Shown piece by piece: positions 47,230 to 57,279 of a stretch of DNA of 64,000 nt. Position 1 is the stretch's first letter; every line of letters begins with the position of its first letter. Below the pieces are notes generated by a model that saw only the letters and a program-made list of their open reading frames with translations, was not told where the DNA came from and did no database searches. Made by a program: the position numbers and the translations under genes. This DNA comes from Rhodosporidiobolus odoratus (Eukaryota; Basidiomycota; Microbotryomycetes; Sporidiobolales; Sporidiobolaceae): positions 1,488,001 to 1,552,000 of the forward strand of contig JAOANU010000005.1 in NCBI GenBank assembly GCA_034387635.1. Reading direction: 5' to 3'.

Positions 47230-48461
47230 ATGCACCGGTCACCCGACTATTGCCTCATCGACAAATGGCTCAAGGGCGTATCAGCGTCGTACTTTGGGTA
47301 CGACCACGACAAGGCAATGGTAGTGAAGGACGTGAACTGGGAGGAGGAGAAGGAATGGCTTTCAAGGAGTCAGGAACAGCGGACTCTGGCGCAGCGCAGG
47401 TGAGACTTCTGAGGTTTTGCACTCCTGATCGTTTCCGACTACTTACCTACCTTTGATTTCACAGTGCGCTTATGCAGCAGGCGTGGAAAGCGACGAGAGC
47501 GACTGGGGGTACTGAAGAGGATAAGCTACGAAAGTCTTACTCGTGGTTGAAACCCGGCGTCTATACGGGCCTTCTCACCAAGTTTACGGTCCTCCTGCTG
47601 TGAGTCCATGCTACCTGTGCCTATACTCAAGCTTACTGACGAATGTTTCCGCTTCAGCAACTGGCCAATCTTACTCCCATACGGAACCGTCCTTTCCGCT
47701 TGGCAAGAAGCCAAAAGCAATGGAAGCTTTGACTCTGTCAATCAGTACCTCGTCCGCTCCGTTTGCCGACAACTCCGGACATTCCCTCTCGAGACGTCAT
47801 GGGAAGAGCTCTCGGCGCTCGTCGCATACGCCGAAGGCAGGCACTCCACACCATTTGCGCTGTGGATGCGATTATTTGAAGAATGGAAGTCGGGGAAGCT
47901 GGAGTTTGACCGGCGGATCAAGACCGCGCTGGGAGCCAAAGAGAAGCAGCTCAGACGTTTGGAGGATGAGGGACTGAAGCTCTGGAGCGAGCGCCCCTTC
48001 GTGGATGCCGCGAAAGCGACAACGTGCGACTGGATGGAAGTTAGTGGTCTCTCCAAGTACGTCACACTGTCGCCCTTTCCGTCATATTGAACCTTACTGA
48101 TATCTTGTGCATCATGTAGTCGATACGCTATGATCCATCCGCCAACCATTCTCACCAACGTCGACAACGAGCAAGACGTCCCCGCTTCAGCAATACGGCG
48201 TAGTACGGGCAGCACAAACAGCTCTGCCCGGTCCGTGTTCACCCCGTTCAAGCGAAGCATGAGGTACGTGCTCGAGTTCTTGCTGTTTACCTTGTACTCA
48301 GCTGATCCGCTGTCTTGCGCGTACACAGTGAGAGGTTCTCAAGGCACACAATCTTTAGGTCTCCGCCTTTGCTCCCCACGCCCAGAGAAAGTCCAGCATC
48401 GTCTACAGCGGACTCGCCCACTACGTCTTACCAAGACGAGTGGGGAAAGGCAATGCGGTAG
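47230..48461 (+). CDS. Hypothetical protein, longer member of the TPFALW family pair
   Basis: Five exons (47230-47399, 47465-47599, 47658-48056, 48120-48263 and 48329-48461) join in phase and give 326 residues. The N-terminal region is MHRSPDYCLIDKWLKGVSAS, then SYSWLKPGVYTGLLTKFTVL and NWPILLPYGTVLSAW. The core shared with the 42573 gene is RSVCRQLRTFPLETSWEEL...STPFALWMRLFEEWKSGKL. A charged helix (ALGAKEKQLRRLEDEGLKLW) follows, and the Ser/Thr/Pro-rich tail ends DEWGKAMR. It has no signal peptide, no membrane span and no recognised motif. The exons have good codon use and clean splice sites, so I take it as a real gene of unknown function. Confidence 0.65.
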
Positions 48462-48786
48462 CATCGAGAGCGTTCATGACAGCCATACCCTCTCTGCACC
48501 CTTCGTTGCTGTCGCCCTCGATGTCGTTCACATCTTCTGACCCTGCTGTACTTCTACCGTAGACACAAGGATCAGAGTAGACAATGCAGCTCAACTTCTT
48601 ACAGCGAGCGCAAAGTCGACAAGGAACAAAAGAGGGTGGGTGCTAAGGAGAAAGAGAGACAAGATGCGAGGCGGAAAGAGTGTTCGTAAGATACTGAAAT
48701 TACGAGAGGAATGCAAAGTGTGGACCAACTGCATGCGAGAGGAAGAACTGGATCAAAGAAAGGAGAAGACGCTTGAGAAAGATGGG
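48462..48786. other. Convergent intergenic region
   Basis: 325 bases between the stop of the 47230 gene (+) and the stop of MIM1 (-). It is A/G-rich on the plus strand from 48630 to 48780. No gene or repeat was recognised. Confidence 0.45.
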
Positions 48787-51700
48787 TTAAGCCTGAGCCG
48801 CTCCTTCCACCACAGCTTCGAGCGCCGTCTTGGCACCAGCATACCCCGGAGTTTCGGTACCGATCCTACCACTAGGAGAAGAAGAAGAAGGAGCGACGCC
48901 GGCGGAACGAAGACCGACTCCGGCAGTGTTGGCGCGACCTGAAGCTGGGACCGTGGGCGAGGAAGAGTGGAGAGGCCAGCCGAGGCGGACGCCGAGAACG
49001 TTGCGGGCAAAGAGCTCGCCGAAACCTGGGAGGAGGGTTGAGAAGGTCGACAAGCCAGCCACGAGAAGTTGCGAGGATCGGACGAAGTGCGTTGATGGAC
49101 AGGCGTGGAGCGAGTGCAAAGATTGATAGCAGAGCGTGGGTGCAGGCAAGGTCAGCATATACCCGATGGAAACAATACTCGTGCGAAGAAAGAAAGAAAA
49201 CGCACCAAGCATGACCCCATTCACGAACGGCAAGCCAACGTTGATCGCCACACTCGCCAAGACAGCCCAAATCTTCCTACTCCACGGCGCAGAATGCCAA
49301 GCCGAAAAGATCGAGAGCGTGAGCGACGGCGCATCCTTCTCCTCCTGCTTGTCCCCCTCGTCGCCATCCTTCTTCGCATCGGCCCGAGGGATCTCCTCAA
49401 TCTCTTCCTCGCTCTCTTGCGTCGATTTCTTGGCGGCGCCATTGGGGGAGGAAGACGACGGTGCTGCATCCTTCGACCCCTCCTGCGACGATACCCTCCC
49501 CTCAGACGCATCAGCCGACTCAGCCCCCGCCCCAGCAGCAGCAAAGTGGGTCGTCAAGTACGTTCCCAAGGCGTTATTACCGTGCGTCTTGGTCTCCTCA
49601 ATCTTGTCTTCAGGGACGACACCTGACTTGTCGGCTTCGGTGTAGCTCTTACCGACGAAAGCGTCACCTTGGGCACCAGCGGAACGGACGGTTCCGGAGG
49701 TGAGCTTGGTGTTGACGAGCTGATCGGCGGTTTCGAGGGAAGAGTCGGAGGGGAATCCGGCGGTTGAGGGCGAAGGAAGGGATGAAGTGGTGAAGGAGGT
49801 GGAGAGGTAGGAACCGAGAGGGGCGGCCGATTCAGATGCAGAGGAGGTGGACGCCGGAGCAGCGGCGGGCTAGTGGGGAGAGACAAGACCGGGGATGAGC
49901 GACTATTACTGGTAAAGCACGATCATGAAACAGACGCACCTCATCCTTCTGGATACGCTCCGCTTCCTTCTTCTCCCCCGGCGTCAAACTCTGCTCACTC
50001 GCCTTCGTAGGCTGCGCCGCATCCTCTCCAATCCGATCCGCCTCCTCAAAGCCCTTGGCCTTAAACCCATCTGCCTGAGCTCCAGCACTCTGCACCGTCT
50101 CGTCAATCTTCTTCTGTTCCTCCGCCGAAACAGGCGCATAGTCGTCCGACCACCACCCCTTCTTTTCCTCCTGTTCCTTGACTACGGGCTTGCCACCCTC
50201 GATCGCGTCAATGTCGAGCGTCTCTTCCAGCGAGGGCTGGTTCGCAACCTCTTCGGCACTGGTGGGCAAGTCAGTCTCGACATGCTCGCCGTTCGCGAGA
50301 GCCTCGGCCCTGATCTCTTCGAGAGGAGCGTAACCGGAAGCGGCGAGAGGAGCGAAGGAGGAGGAGAGGTAGGAAGAGAGGGCAGGGGAGGGTTCGGCGA
50401 CGGGGCTAGAGGTAGGCGCGACGGGAGGGAGGGAAGATGCAGCGACCTCCTCAGCAGAAATGGGCGGCGAGGTGCCGGTAGTGAACGAAGTAGCGAGGTA
50501 GGAAGCGAGTTTGGCGGGAGCTTCGAGAGAAGGGTCGGCCGCATCCTTGACGAGGGTGGCGTCGTCCTTCTCCGTGGCTTCAGGCGACCAAGCGGGGTAC
50601 TGGAGGAGAACGAGGTTTTCTTCGGCGTTGGCGGGCTCAATTGCGGCGGGGCCGGCGTCTTCTGGGTTCGGGGCGGGAGAGGCAGAGCTCAAAGAGAGGG
50701 GGCCAGTGTAGGTAACCTGGTAGTCCTCGCTCCACCATCCCTTCTTTTCGACATATGCGAGGTCGGTGATTGGAGACTCGTTGACTGCTCCCGGAATCTC
50801 TTCCTCGGCAGTTTGCTCCTGCACGGGCTCCTCTTCCTGCGACGCCACCTCGCCCGGCAGGTCGAGAGGAGCGAACTGACCCTCGTGTGGCAGCTCGAAC
50901 GCAGACCCCAAGAAAGAAGCGAGCGAGCGGTCCGTTCGCTCCTCCTCCGCCTCGAGGACGATTTTCTGCTCGTCCTTCTTGGCTTCGGGCTCCTCAGCAG
51001 AGCCAGCAGCAACGGGCTTGTCCGGCGTCGCGCTCTGCTCTGCGGAGGTCCCTTGCGCCTGCGCCTCGCCCTCCTGGTCCGCAGCCGTGAAGGATTCGGC
51101 CCGGAACTCGTCGCCTTGCGCACCGGCAGAAGAGACAGTCTCCTTGATGTCCTGCTTCTCTTTCTCGCTGAGCAAGACTGGCGAGGCCGGGGCAGCTGAG
51201 GACGGCGCGGCGGAAGAGGCGGGAGGTGCCTCCTCCTTAATCTCGCCTTCCTCGAGTTCTGCATCGGCCGAAAGGGAGAGCTCCTTGAATGAAGGAGTGA
51301 GCTGGTTCGTTGTCGGTGTGACGGCTTGCTTCGCCTCAAGCTCTGCCGCCGGCGAGTCAGTCGTAGACTCGTCCGCTGAAAGGGCACTGTCCTCGCCCGC
51401 AGAGGACGAGGAGACGGCGGAAGACAGGTTTGGCGAGGTCGCGCTGCGGGGCATGAAGTCGAAGGAGGGTGCGAGTGCGGAAAGCTTGGAGGTGTTTGGG
51501 GGAAGAACCTTGCGAAGGGAGGCGCGGCGTTTCTTGCCGAGCGCAGGCGCATCTGAGGAGGATGAAGAGGAGGACGCGAGAGCGCCCATAGACTGCGACG
51601 AAGTCATGCCGCCGGACTTGCCCGTGGTAGAGGAGGCATCTGACGGTTTCCTGCCGTGCGAGTTTTTCTTTTTCGGGACAGGCGGAGGGAGCATACTTGC

Positions 51701-52180
51701 CGGCATACCCGGTACCGTTCTCCTCGCGGGCTCCTTCTTCTCCGTTCCCGACGACTCTTCAGCGCTGCTCTGGCTGGCCGCAGCCCGACTGCTGGATGAG
51801 CTGACAGCCCTCACCCCTCCTGCCCGACTCGAGATGGGCTTTTTCCCCTTGATTCCTCCTCGCGCCGCCGACTGACCAGGGCGGGCATAAGGCGAGTCCT
51901 TGCCGTTCTGCGATGGCTGAAGACGTTCCTTGGGTTGTTCGGATTTGGGTAGGGCGGAAGCAGGTAAGGAGAGACCTTCGGGTAGCTTGGAGGGCGGTAG
52001 GGTTTTGCGCGCGTGCTGAGCGTAAGAGGTGATACCCGTTGGTGGCAGAGTCGGAGAAGAAGGACTTGAAGGGATACCGCCCAGAGAAGGGAAAGCGGAA
52101 GGAGAAGGAGGAGTTGGCGAGGGAGCCGGGAAGTGAGACGAGGGAACAGGGATGTGTGAAGGTTTGGCGTTGGTTGCCAT
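48787..52180 (-). CDS. MIM1: Giant Mim1/Tom13-type outer-membrane protein with a repeat-bearing N-terminal extension
   Basis: Mim1 helps insert alpha-helical proteins into the mitochondrial outer membrane. Exons 49940-52180, 49206-49869 and 48787-49025 join in phase and give 1047 residues. The family segment is near the end: WSRKIWAVLASVAINVGLPF at residues 944-963, then VNGVMLG|FGELFARNVLG, a single membrane helix with the LPFxNGxMLGFGELFA signature. Yeast Mim1 is about 113 residues, so some 940 residues are added in front. This extension is Ser/Pro/Glu/Ala-rich and probably disordered. It holds three repeat types: SAGAQGDxF...AD (about 351-369, 698-715 and 810-827), LxSYLxTSF (about 420, 558, 601, 765 and 848) and KKGWWSxDY (479-487 and 673-681). 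No targeting presequence is obvious. The start at 52180 is preferred; an in-frame ATG at 52246 would add 22 residues. The other start is PAM18's, 161 bases away. Confidence 0.8.
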
Positions 52181-52341
52181 TGTTCTGTAACTGTTCAAGG
52201 GCTGTTTGGCAGTCTCAGCTGATGAGAGAAGAGCGAGAAGTTGCATTCCTTCTTTCTTCCTGACAAGAATCTTGACGCCAATCTCGTCACCGGCTCAATA
52301 GAGTGCTACATCACCCTCACCAGCAGCTTCCACGTAGCTCA
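52181..52341. promoter_or_regulatory. 161-bp divergent promoter between MIM1 and PAM18
   Basis: The two start codons face away from each other with only 161 bases between them, so the core promoters must overlap or share elements. If MIM1 used the upstream ATG at 52246, only 95 bases would remain. No TATA-like or factor site is claimed. Confidence 0.6.
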
Positions 52342-53157
52342 ATGGCCACTTTACTAGCAGCAACCGCAGCCGTCGCCGGCACTGGCGTCGCCCTCCGCTA
52401 TTCCCTCCGATCCGCTGCCCGCAATGGAGCTCGTCTCAATCCTTTACTCGCCGCCATTGCAGGTCAGAACCCGACTGGAAAGGAGGAATGGGTCAAGGGC
52501 GGTTTCGCACCCAAGATGGATCGAGGCGAGGCCATCAACATTCTTGGACTCAGGTGCGCCAGACTTCTTTCCTCCAACACTGCACGTGCAGGAGCGAGTG
52601 ACAGGCAAGCTGTTAGATACCGGGGCGAGGGGAAGTAGACTTGCGCGCTACTTGGGCTCTGCCGCAGCGGGAGAACCCCAAGCCGCCACCGACCGGGAAA
52701 TTATCCCATGTCTTCGTCACGGGCGACGCTTACGTCCGCTTCATGGTTGTAACAGAGAATCACACATGACCATGACCCGCCTGAAGGACGCGCACCGCCG
52801 AATCATGCTTGCGTGCGTCTCCCATCCCATTTCTTGTTCTTTCCCGTTTTTTTGTTTTCTTGTTTTCTTTGCTCTGTTGTTCACTTCCGAGTACAGAGCT
52901 GATATACCCCGTGCTGTCTCTGGCCTACAGCAACCACCCGGATCGAGGAGGTAGCCCGTACATTGCCAGTAAGGTGAACGAAGCCAAGGTAAGCCCTGCC
53001 TTCACATGCACCTCTCCCTTCGCTTACAGCTCGCTAACCTTGACCTTGTAACAGGATCTCCTCGGTACGGCCAAAATCTCACCTTTCAAGTGCTCTTGAT
53101 CAGGTGCTGATTCTCGCCTCTTCCCCCCCTCTCGCAGAGAAGCAACTGTCCAAGTAA
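52342..53157 (+). CDS. PAM18: Pam18/Tim14, J-protein of the mitochondrial import motor
   Basis: Pam18 is the inner-membrane J-protein that stimulates mtHsp70 at the TIM23 channel. Exons 52342-52553, 52756-52812, 52931-52988, 53055-53064 (10 nt) and 53138-53157 join in phase and give 118 residues. The N-terminus has a hydrophobic Ala/Val/Gly-rich segment (LLAATAAVAGTGVALRYSL). WVKGGFAPKMDRGEAINILG and MTRLKDAHRRIMLANHPDRG follow, with the essential HPD tripeptide. It ends SPYIASKVNEAKDLLEKQLS K. This is the full Pam18 plan at the usual fungal size. The fourth exon is only 10 nt (GATCTCCTCG) but is needed to give the conserved KDLLE. The first intron (52554-52755) is long for this genome. Confidence 0.93.
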
Positions 53158-54870
53158 TCACCGGGCGTCGCAGCTTTGCTATCAGCATTGGTCTCGTCCA
53201 TGTGTACGTGTTCCTGCTCCCTCCCACTTCAGAAGTACCGTGCTCATGCGAAATTGTCGCGCAGAATTCTATATCTCCCCACTCCCGCACCACCTTATTC
53301 CCCGTACTCGTTACTCCCGTACTTTTCACCGTCCTCTTCACCTGCTGGCTGTATCATTTCATCCATGGATCCCGTCTGCCTCGCTTGTGAACAGGTGGGC
53401 TAGGCGCTGTAACATCAGTTCTTCACAATCAACAATTTGCCGTGAAGCCGTTTAGCGATCGGAGCATCGTCTCGCAGCGGGTCGGCAGTCCGAAGTCTTC
53501 GCCTGTCGGCCTCCTCTCCTGCGAAGCTGAGAAGCTCTGCCAGGTGGGAATACGACTGGTTCCTTTTGACTTGCACGGGATAGACTGGGCAGAAATAGCA
53601 ATTGCAAATTGGCAGAAAGGGCAGCAGCTACAAACATGATATCGAAACGTCTGCAAGAGGAAAGAGCAAGGTCAGCGTCCAGCTCGACAGCCCCAAATGC
53701 TGTGCACAAGGCGAGCGCTTCATCTCGAATCAGACGTTTCTATATGCCCCACCGGCACGAGCGCCCACCACCACTTACTCCCTGCGACAACGTCCAGCAA
53801 CCCGCTTTCCCTTTCGCCGTCCTCGAGAGAGAACGGGTAATCGTTTGAGCGAGGTGATCGTTGAAGGAGGGAGTGGGTTGACGGGTTTGCTGCTCAGAGG
53901 CAGCTAGATAGACGCTCGTTGGTAACGCCGTAGACAGAAAACTGCGAATAGATGGTCGTATGATGTTCATCCCTTGAGATGAAGCGCCCCACCGAGCTTG
54001 TAGTCGAGAAAGCGAGGAGACCTACGAGAAAAAGCAGGAATTAAAGATCGAGTTGGGGCAACAAGGATAAGAATCTGCAGTAGAGCAACGACGACGAAGT
54101 GGGGTCAGGTGAAGCTCATCGCACACACGGTGATGGTCGCTGCTCGTCCCGCTCGGGTAAAGGGATCAGACAAGGGCTACTGGCTAGTATTAAATATAAA
54201 ACACTGAGCCGCTGTTGACCAGACCCGCGCCGTAGGCAGCAGAGTGAGGACCAACGTATGTGCAACTCAGCGCTCTTCAGGTCCTCGTCAGGGTCGATAG
54301 GATGGGGAAGAGAAAACAAATTGAAGGCATCATGTCCCGGAGGCCGAGCGAGGGCGCTTAGAGGGTAGAAGCAGGAACAGTAGAACTCACCAAGCAAGTC
54401 AAGCGGCTGCACGTAATCGAGGGTTGCGTTGTTGAGGAGAGCAAGACCTGAGAGCGAAGGCGAAGGGAGAACACGCGACAGCGAGGGCGAGGGCGAGGGC
54501 GAAGGGATAGCGGGCGAATTGAAGGATGAGCGTAGGAAGTGGTTGTTGTTGACGGAGCGGGTGAAGCAAGGTAAGGGAACTGGAGGAGAAGAGAGAGCAG
54601 CAGACAAAGGCAAGCTCAACTTATAGTCGGTCAATAGGAAATTTTGTATGTTTCCTCTTCCTCACTTTTTCTAGACCGCATACAGTTGATCGACCTCACC
54701 TCGACGCGACTCTAAGACCGCGTTCAGTGACCTCAAGCGCTTCAACCGTAACATCAGCTAGCTATTCACCACTGCAACAGTCTTGACGTACCTCACCCGC
54801 GCCACTTGGCCCAGCAAGATCCCTAACGTCGTTCAACATTTCGTCAAGTAACACTTCATCTAGCGGACTC
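53158..54870. other. Region with possible small spliced transcripts, not resolved
   Basis: 1.7 kb between PAM18 and CSM1. Both strands have short open frames. On the minus strand one intron looks genuine (53651-53778, gtaagt to ttgcag). It joins a frame from ATG 53970 (MNIIRPSIRSFLSTALPTSV) to a frame ending at 53429. Further minus-strand pieces near 54000-54090 (RFLDYKLGGALHLKG) and 54420-54630 are open but have no clear start. A GAGGGC repeat lies at about 54480-54505. I cannot build a single convincing gene. Confidence 0.35.
53429..53970 (-). CDS. Possible small two-exon gene, unknown
   Basis: Exon 1 runs from ATG 53970 to a gtaagt donor at 53778 (64 residues). It is basic and could serve as a mitochondrial presequence: IRPSIRSFLSTALPTSVYLA. 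Exon 2 starts after ttgcag at 53650, is in phase, and ends at 53429 after a Cys-rich stretch (HVCSCCPFCQFAIA). The splice sites and a ctgac branch-like sequence are good, but codon use in exon 2 is weak and I know no homologue. An untranslated or alternative-frame transcript is equally possible. Confidence 0.25.
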
Positions 54871-56877
54871 ATGGTGGACAAGGAGAACCGGGCCTTTGCC
54901 TTGACAGCCGATTCCAGCGCCTCTGGCGGTGCGTAATCCTCCCCTCTTCTCGTGACCTCACCCCCCCATGTTGACCTTCTCACTTCCGAAACAACCTCAG
55001 CAGCCTCGACCAAGACCTCGTCACGAGCTCGTAAACCTGCCGCTAACAAAGGCAAGGCTACGACAACGGGCAAGGGCAAACGCGCAGCGACTGGGAAGGG
55101 CAAGAAGGTGGCGCAGGTAGAAGATGTCAGCGAGGACGACCTCATGGAGGGCTCGGAAGAACAGGCTGGTGACGACGACGAGGCTAACGACGACGACGAC
55201 GACGACGACGAACTAGCAGCGGGAGGAGAGGGAGAGACGGTCCTCGTTGCGGAGACGTTACTCGACCGGGAGGAGGAGGAGGAAGAAGAGGAGGTGCCGC
55301 CAGTGAAGGGGAAAGGTGGCAGGAAGGCCCCACCGAAGAAGGCTGCCGCGAAGAAGCCGGCTGCTGCAAAGAAAGCTGTCAAGCTACAGGCGCAGGAGGG
55401 ATCGCCTACTGAGGACGATCTGGGGGAGAATTCGACGGAGGTCAAGCAGTCAGCGAGGGAGAAGAAGCTGCAGGCCCAGTTGGATGCGGTACGTATTCCC
55501 TCTTCGCGTGCATGAGCTTCGCCCTCGAAGCATGCAACAGCTGACCCGTCCTGTGCTGTTCCATTGTTTCTCGCAGAGCAAGAAAGCCTACTCCGCTCTG
55601 CAAGCCTCTTTCGAAAAGCTGTCTGGTCTGCGCACAACTCGGGCTGAAGAAGCCGAACTACGGCTACGAGAAATTGCCGACGAGCGACAACAGGGTGCCA
55701 CGCTTTCCTTATTCGCGTTTCGTACTCTGTGCCCCCGACTGACTCCGTTTTGTATCACCTCGTGCAGCTGCCGGTAACACCATCACCACCTACAAAGCTG
55801 AATCCGACGCACTTCGCTCAGAAATTGCCTCATTGCAAGAAACAGCCTTTGCCTCCCCCCGATCGAAAGCCGCGCGGCTGGAGTCGGCCCGAGTGCGGGA
55901 GCTGGAAGACGAAAAGGCGGAGCTTGCAGCGAGGGTGGAGGAGCTCGAGAGGGTAGGAGAGGAGGAGAGGCTGGCTAGCGAAGAAGTAGCACGGGCGCGG
56001 GAGGAGAAGTGGGAGAGGGAACTGGCTAGGCAGGTTAAGGATGTTGAAGCTAGGGTCGGGAAGGAGGCGAGAGAGGCCAAAGAAGAGCGTGCGTTTCCAT
56101 TCCTTTCCTCCTCCTCCATCACAGACCCGGCAGCTGACAGGCATTCGTGTTTCGCAGTCAATGCCCTTCGCACCGAACTCGATGCCGAAGTCGCTCATTC
56201 GAAAGAGCTCCAAGCAAAGCTCAAATCGGCCCCTAGCCTCGCCGCTACCTCTTCCTCCTCCTCCGTCGTCAACCCTACTTCCACTTCCTCCTCATCTGCC
56301 AACACCGCCGCCGCGAAACTACAAGAAGAGATCGACAGGCTAATATCGAAGCTTAACCTGAATGAGGACTTGACGGGCTTTGTAGTGGCCTCGCTCAAGG
56401 AGGACGATTCAGGGTCCGTCTATACATGTATGCTGAACGATGCAGCAGGACAGACTGGAGGTACGTCTCATCCCCGTTTTCCCGCTCGTTCACCTTTTCC
56501 TCTCGGACTTGGGAACCGTTTCCCCCGGGGTTTGAGCTCTGAGTCTTGACCCTCGCACTGACGCTCTACTCTCATGCCCCTAGGCCTTAACTTCAAGCTC
56601 ACCTTCCACGCCGACTCGACAGTAGGCTACAAGCCAGACGTCGAAGCCGGAAGAGACGAAGCCCTCCTCTCTCGCCTACCAGAGCACCTGCAGAAGTACA
56701 TGCGGTACGTCATGGCCTACCGTCCCTTCGACCTCGTGTACTGCGATGTCTTGGGAGAGAGAGAGGAGAACACGATAGCTGACTTTGTTCGTTGTTACGC
56801 TTTTGGCCAGGTTCGACGCGGAGCGTTCGCCTGAATGGTTCAAATTGCTTTTTGGTGCCATCAACAAGAGCAAGTAA
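54871..56877 (+). CDS. CSM1: Monopolin-complex subunit Csm1/Pcs1
   Basis: Csm1/Pcs1 is a coiled-coil kinetochore and rDNA clamp protein. It co-orients sister kinetochores in meiosis I or, in fission yeast, prevents merotelic attachment. Exon 1 reads MVDKENRAFALTADSSASG. A basic segment with GKGKRAATGKGKK and PPKKAAAKKPAAAKK repeats follows, with acidic runs between, including about nine Asp near 55185-55210. A coiled coil then covers about 55440-56330 (EKKLQAQLDA...ARVRELEDEKAELAARVEE). The C-terminal globular domain begins NLNEDLTGFVVASLKED, then VYTCMLNDAAGQTGGLNFKL and LLSRLPEHLQKYMRFDAERS. It ends LLFGAINKSK. LTG...Y-C..., the LxFKL strand and LP-L...F in this order are typical of the Csm1 fold. 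There are about six introns; the ATG at 54871 is the first in frame after a stop. Confidence 0.82.
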
Positions 56878-57279
56878 GCTTCGTCGAGTGGGGGTTCAAG
56901 GGATGTTGGGTGGTTTGAAGTGTGGGGGCTTTCGAGTGAATATTTCGACTTTCTTCTGATCAGTCGCGTGTACTTTTTTTTTTCTTTCTCCCGTGCCTTC
57001 CACTTTGCCGTAAATCAGCTAGCTCGCTATGGCTCACAGCTGTCGCCGCTGAAGGAGACAAGAAAGAAGCAGAAGAGCATTGCAAAGTCGACTTGTACAT
57101 CATTCGAAATCGAGACAGCAAGCGGCGCAGGGTAGAACAAGCACGTCGCGGCATGAAGTAAAGCAATTGACGTAGGGGACTCGAGAGGTATGTATTAGGC
57201 GGGTACGAGGAGGCGAGTAAAAGCGGACTAAAGCACAAGTAAAAGCAAGATGCGGAGAGGAGATATGGAAAGTAGGCGA
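56878..57279. other. Convergent intergenic region
   Basis: Between the stops of CSM1 (+) and the acyl-CoA synthetase gene (-). It contains a T-rich run near 56975-56990 and A/G-rich sequence near 57055-57090. No gene was recognised. Confidence 0.5.

Noticed and set aside
49554..52246. Independent long proteins on both strands of the MIM1 extension
   Set aside because: The plus-strand frames are shadows of a GC-rich, biased coding sequence, with no splice logic or motifs. The minus frame continues into the Mim1 core.
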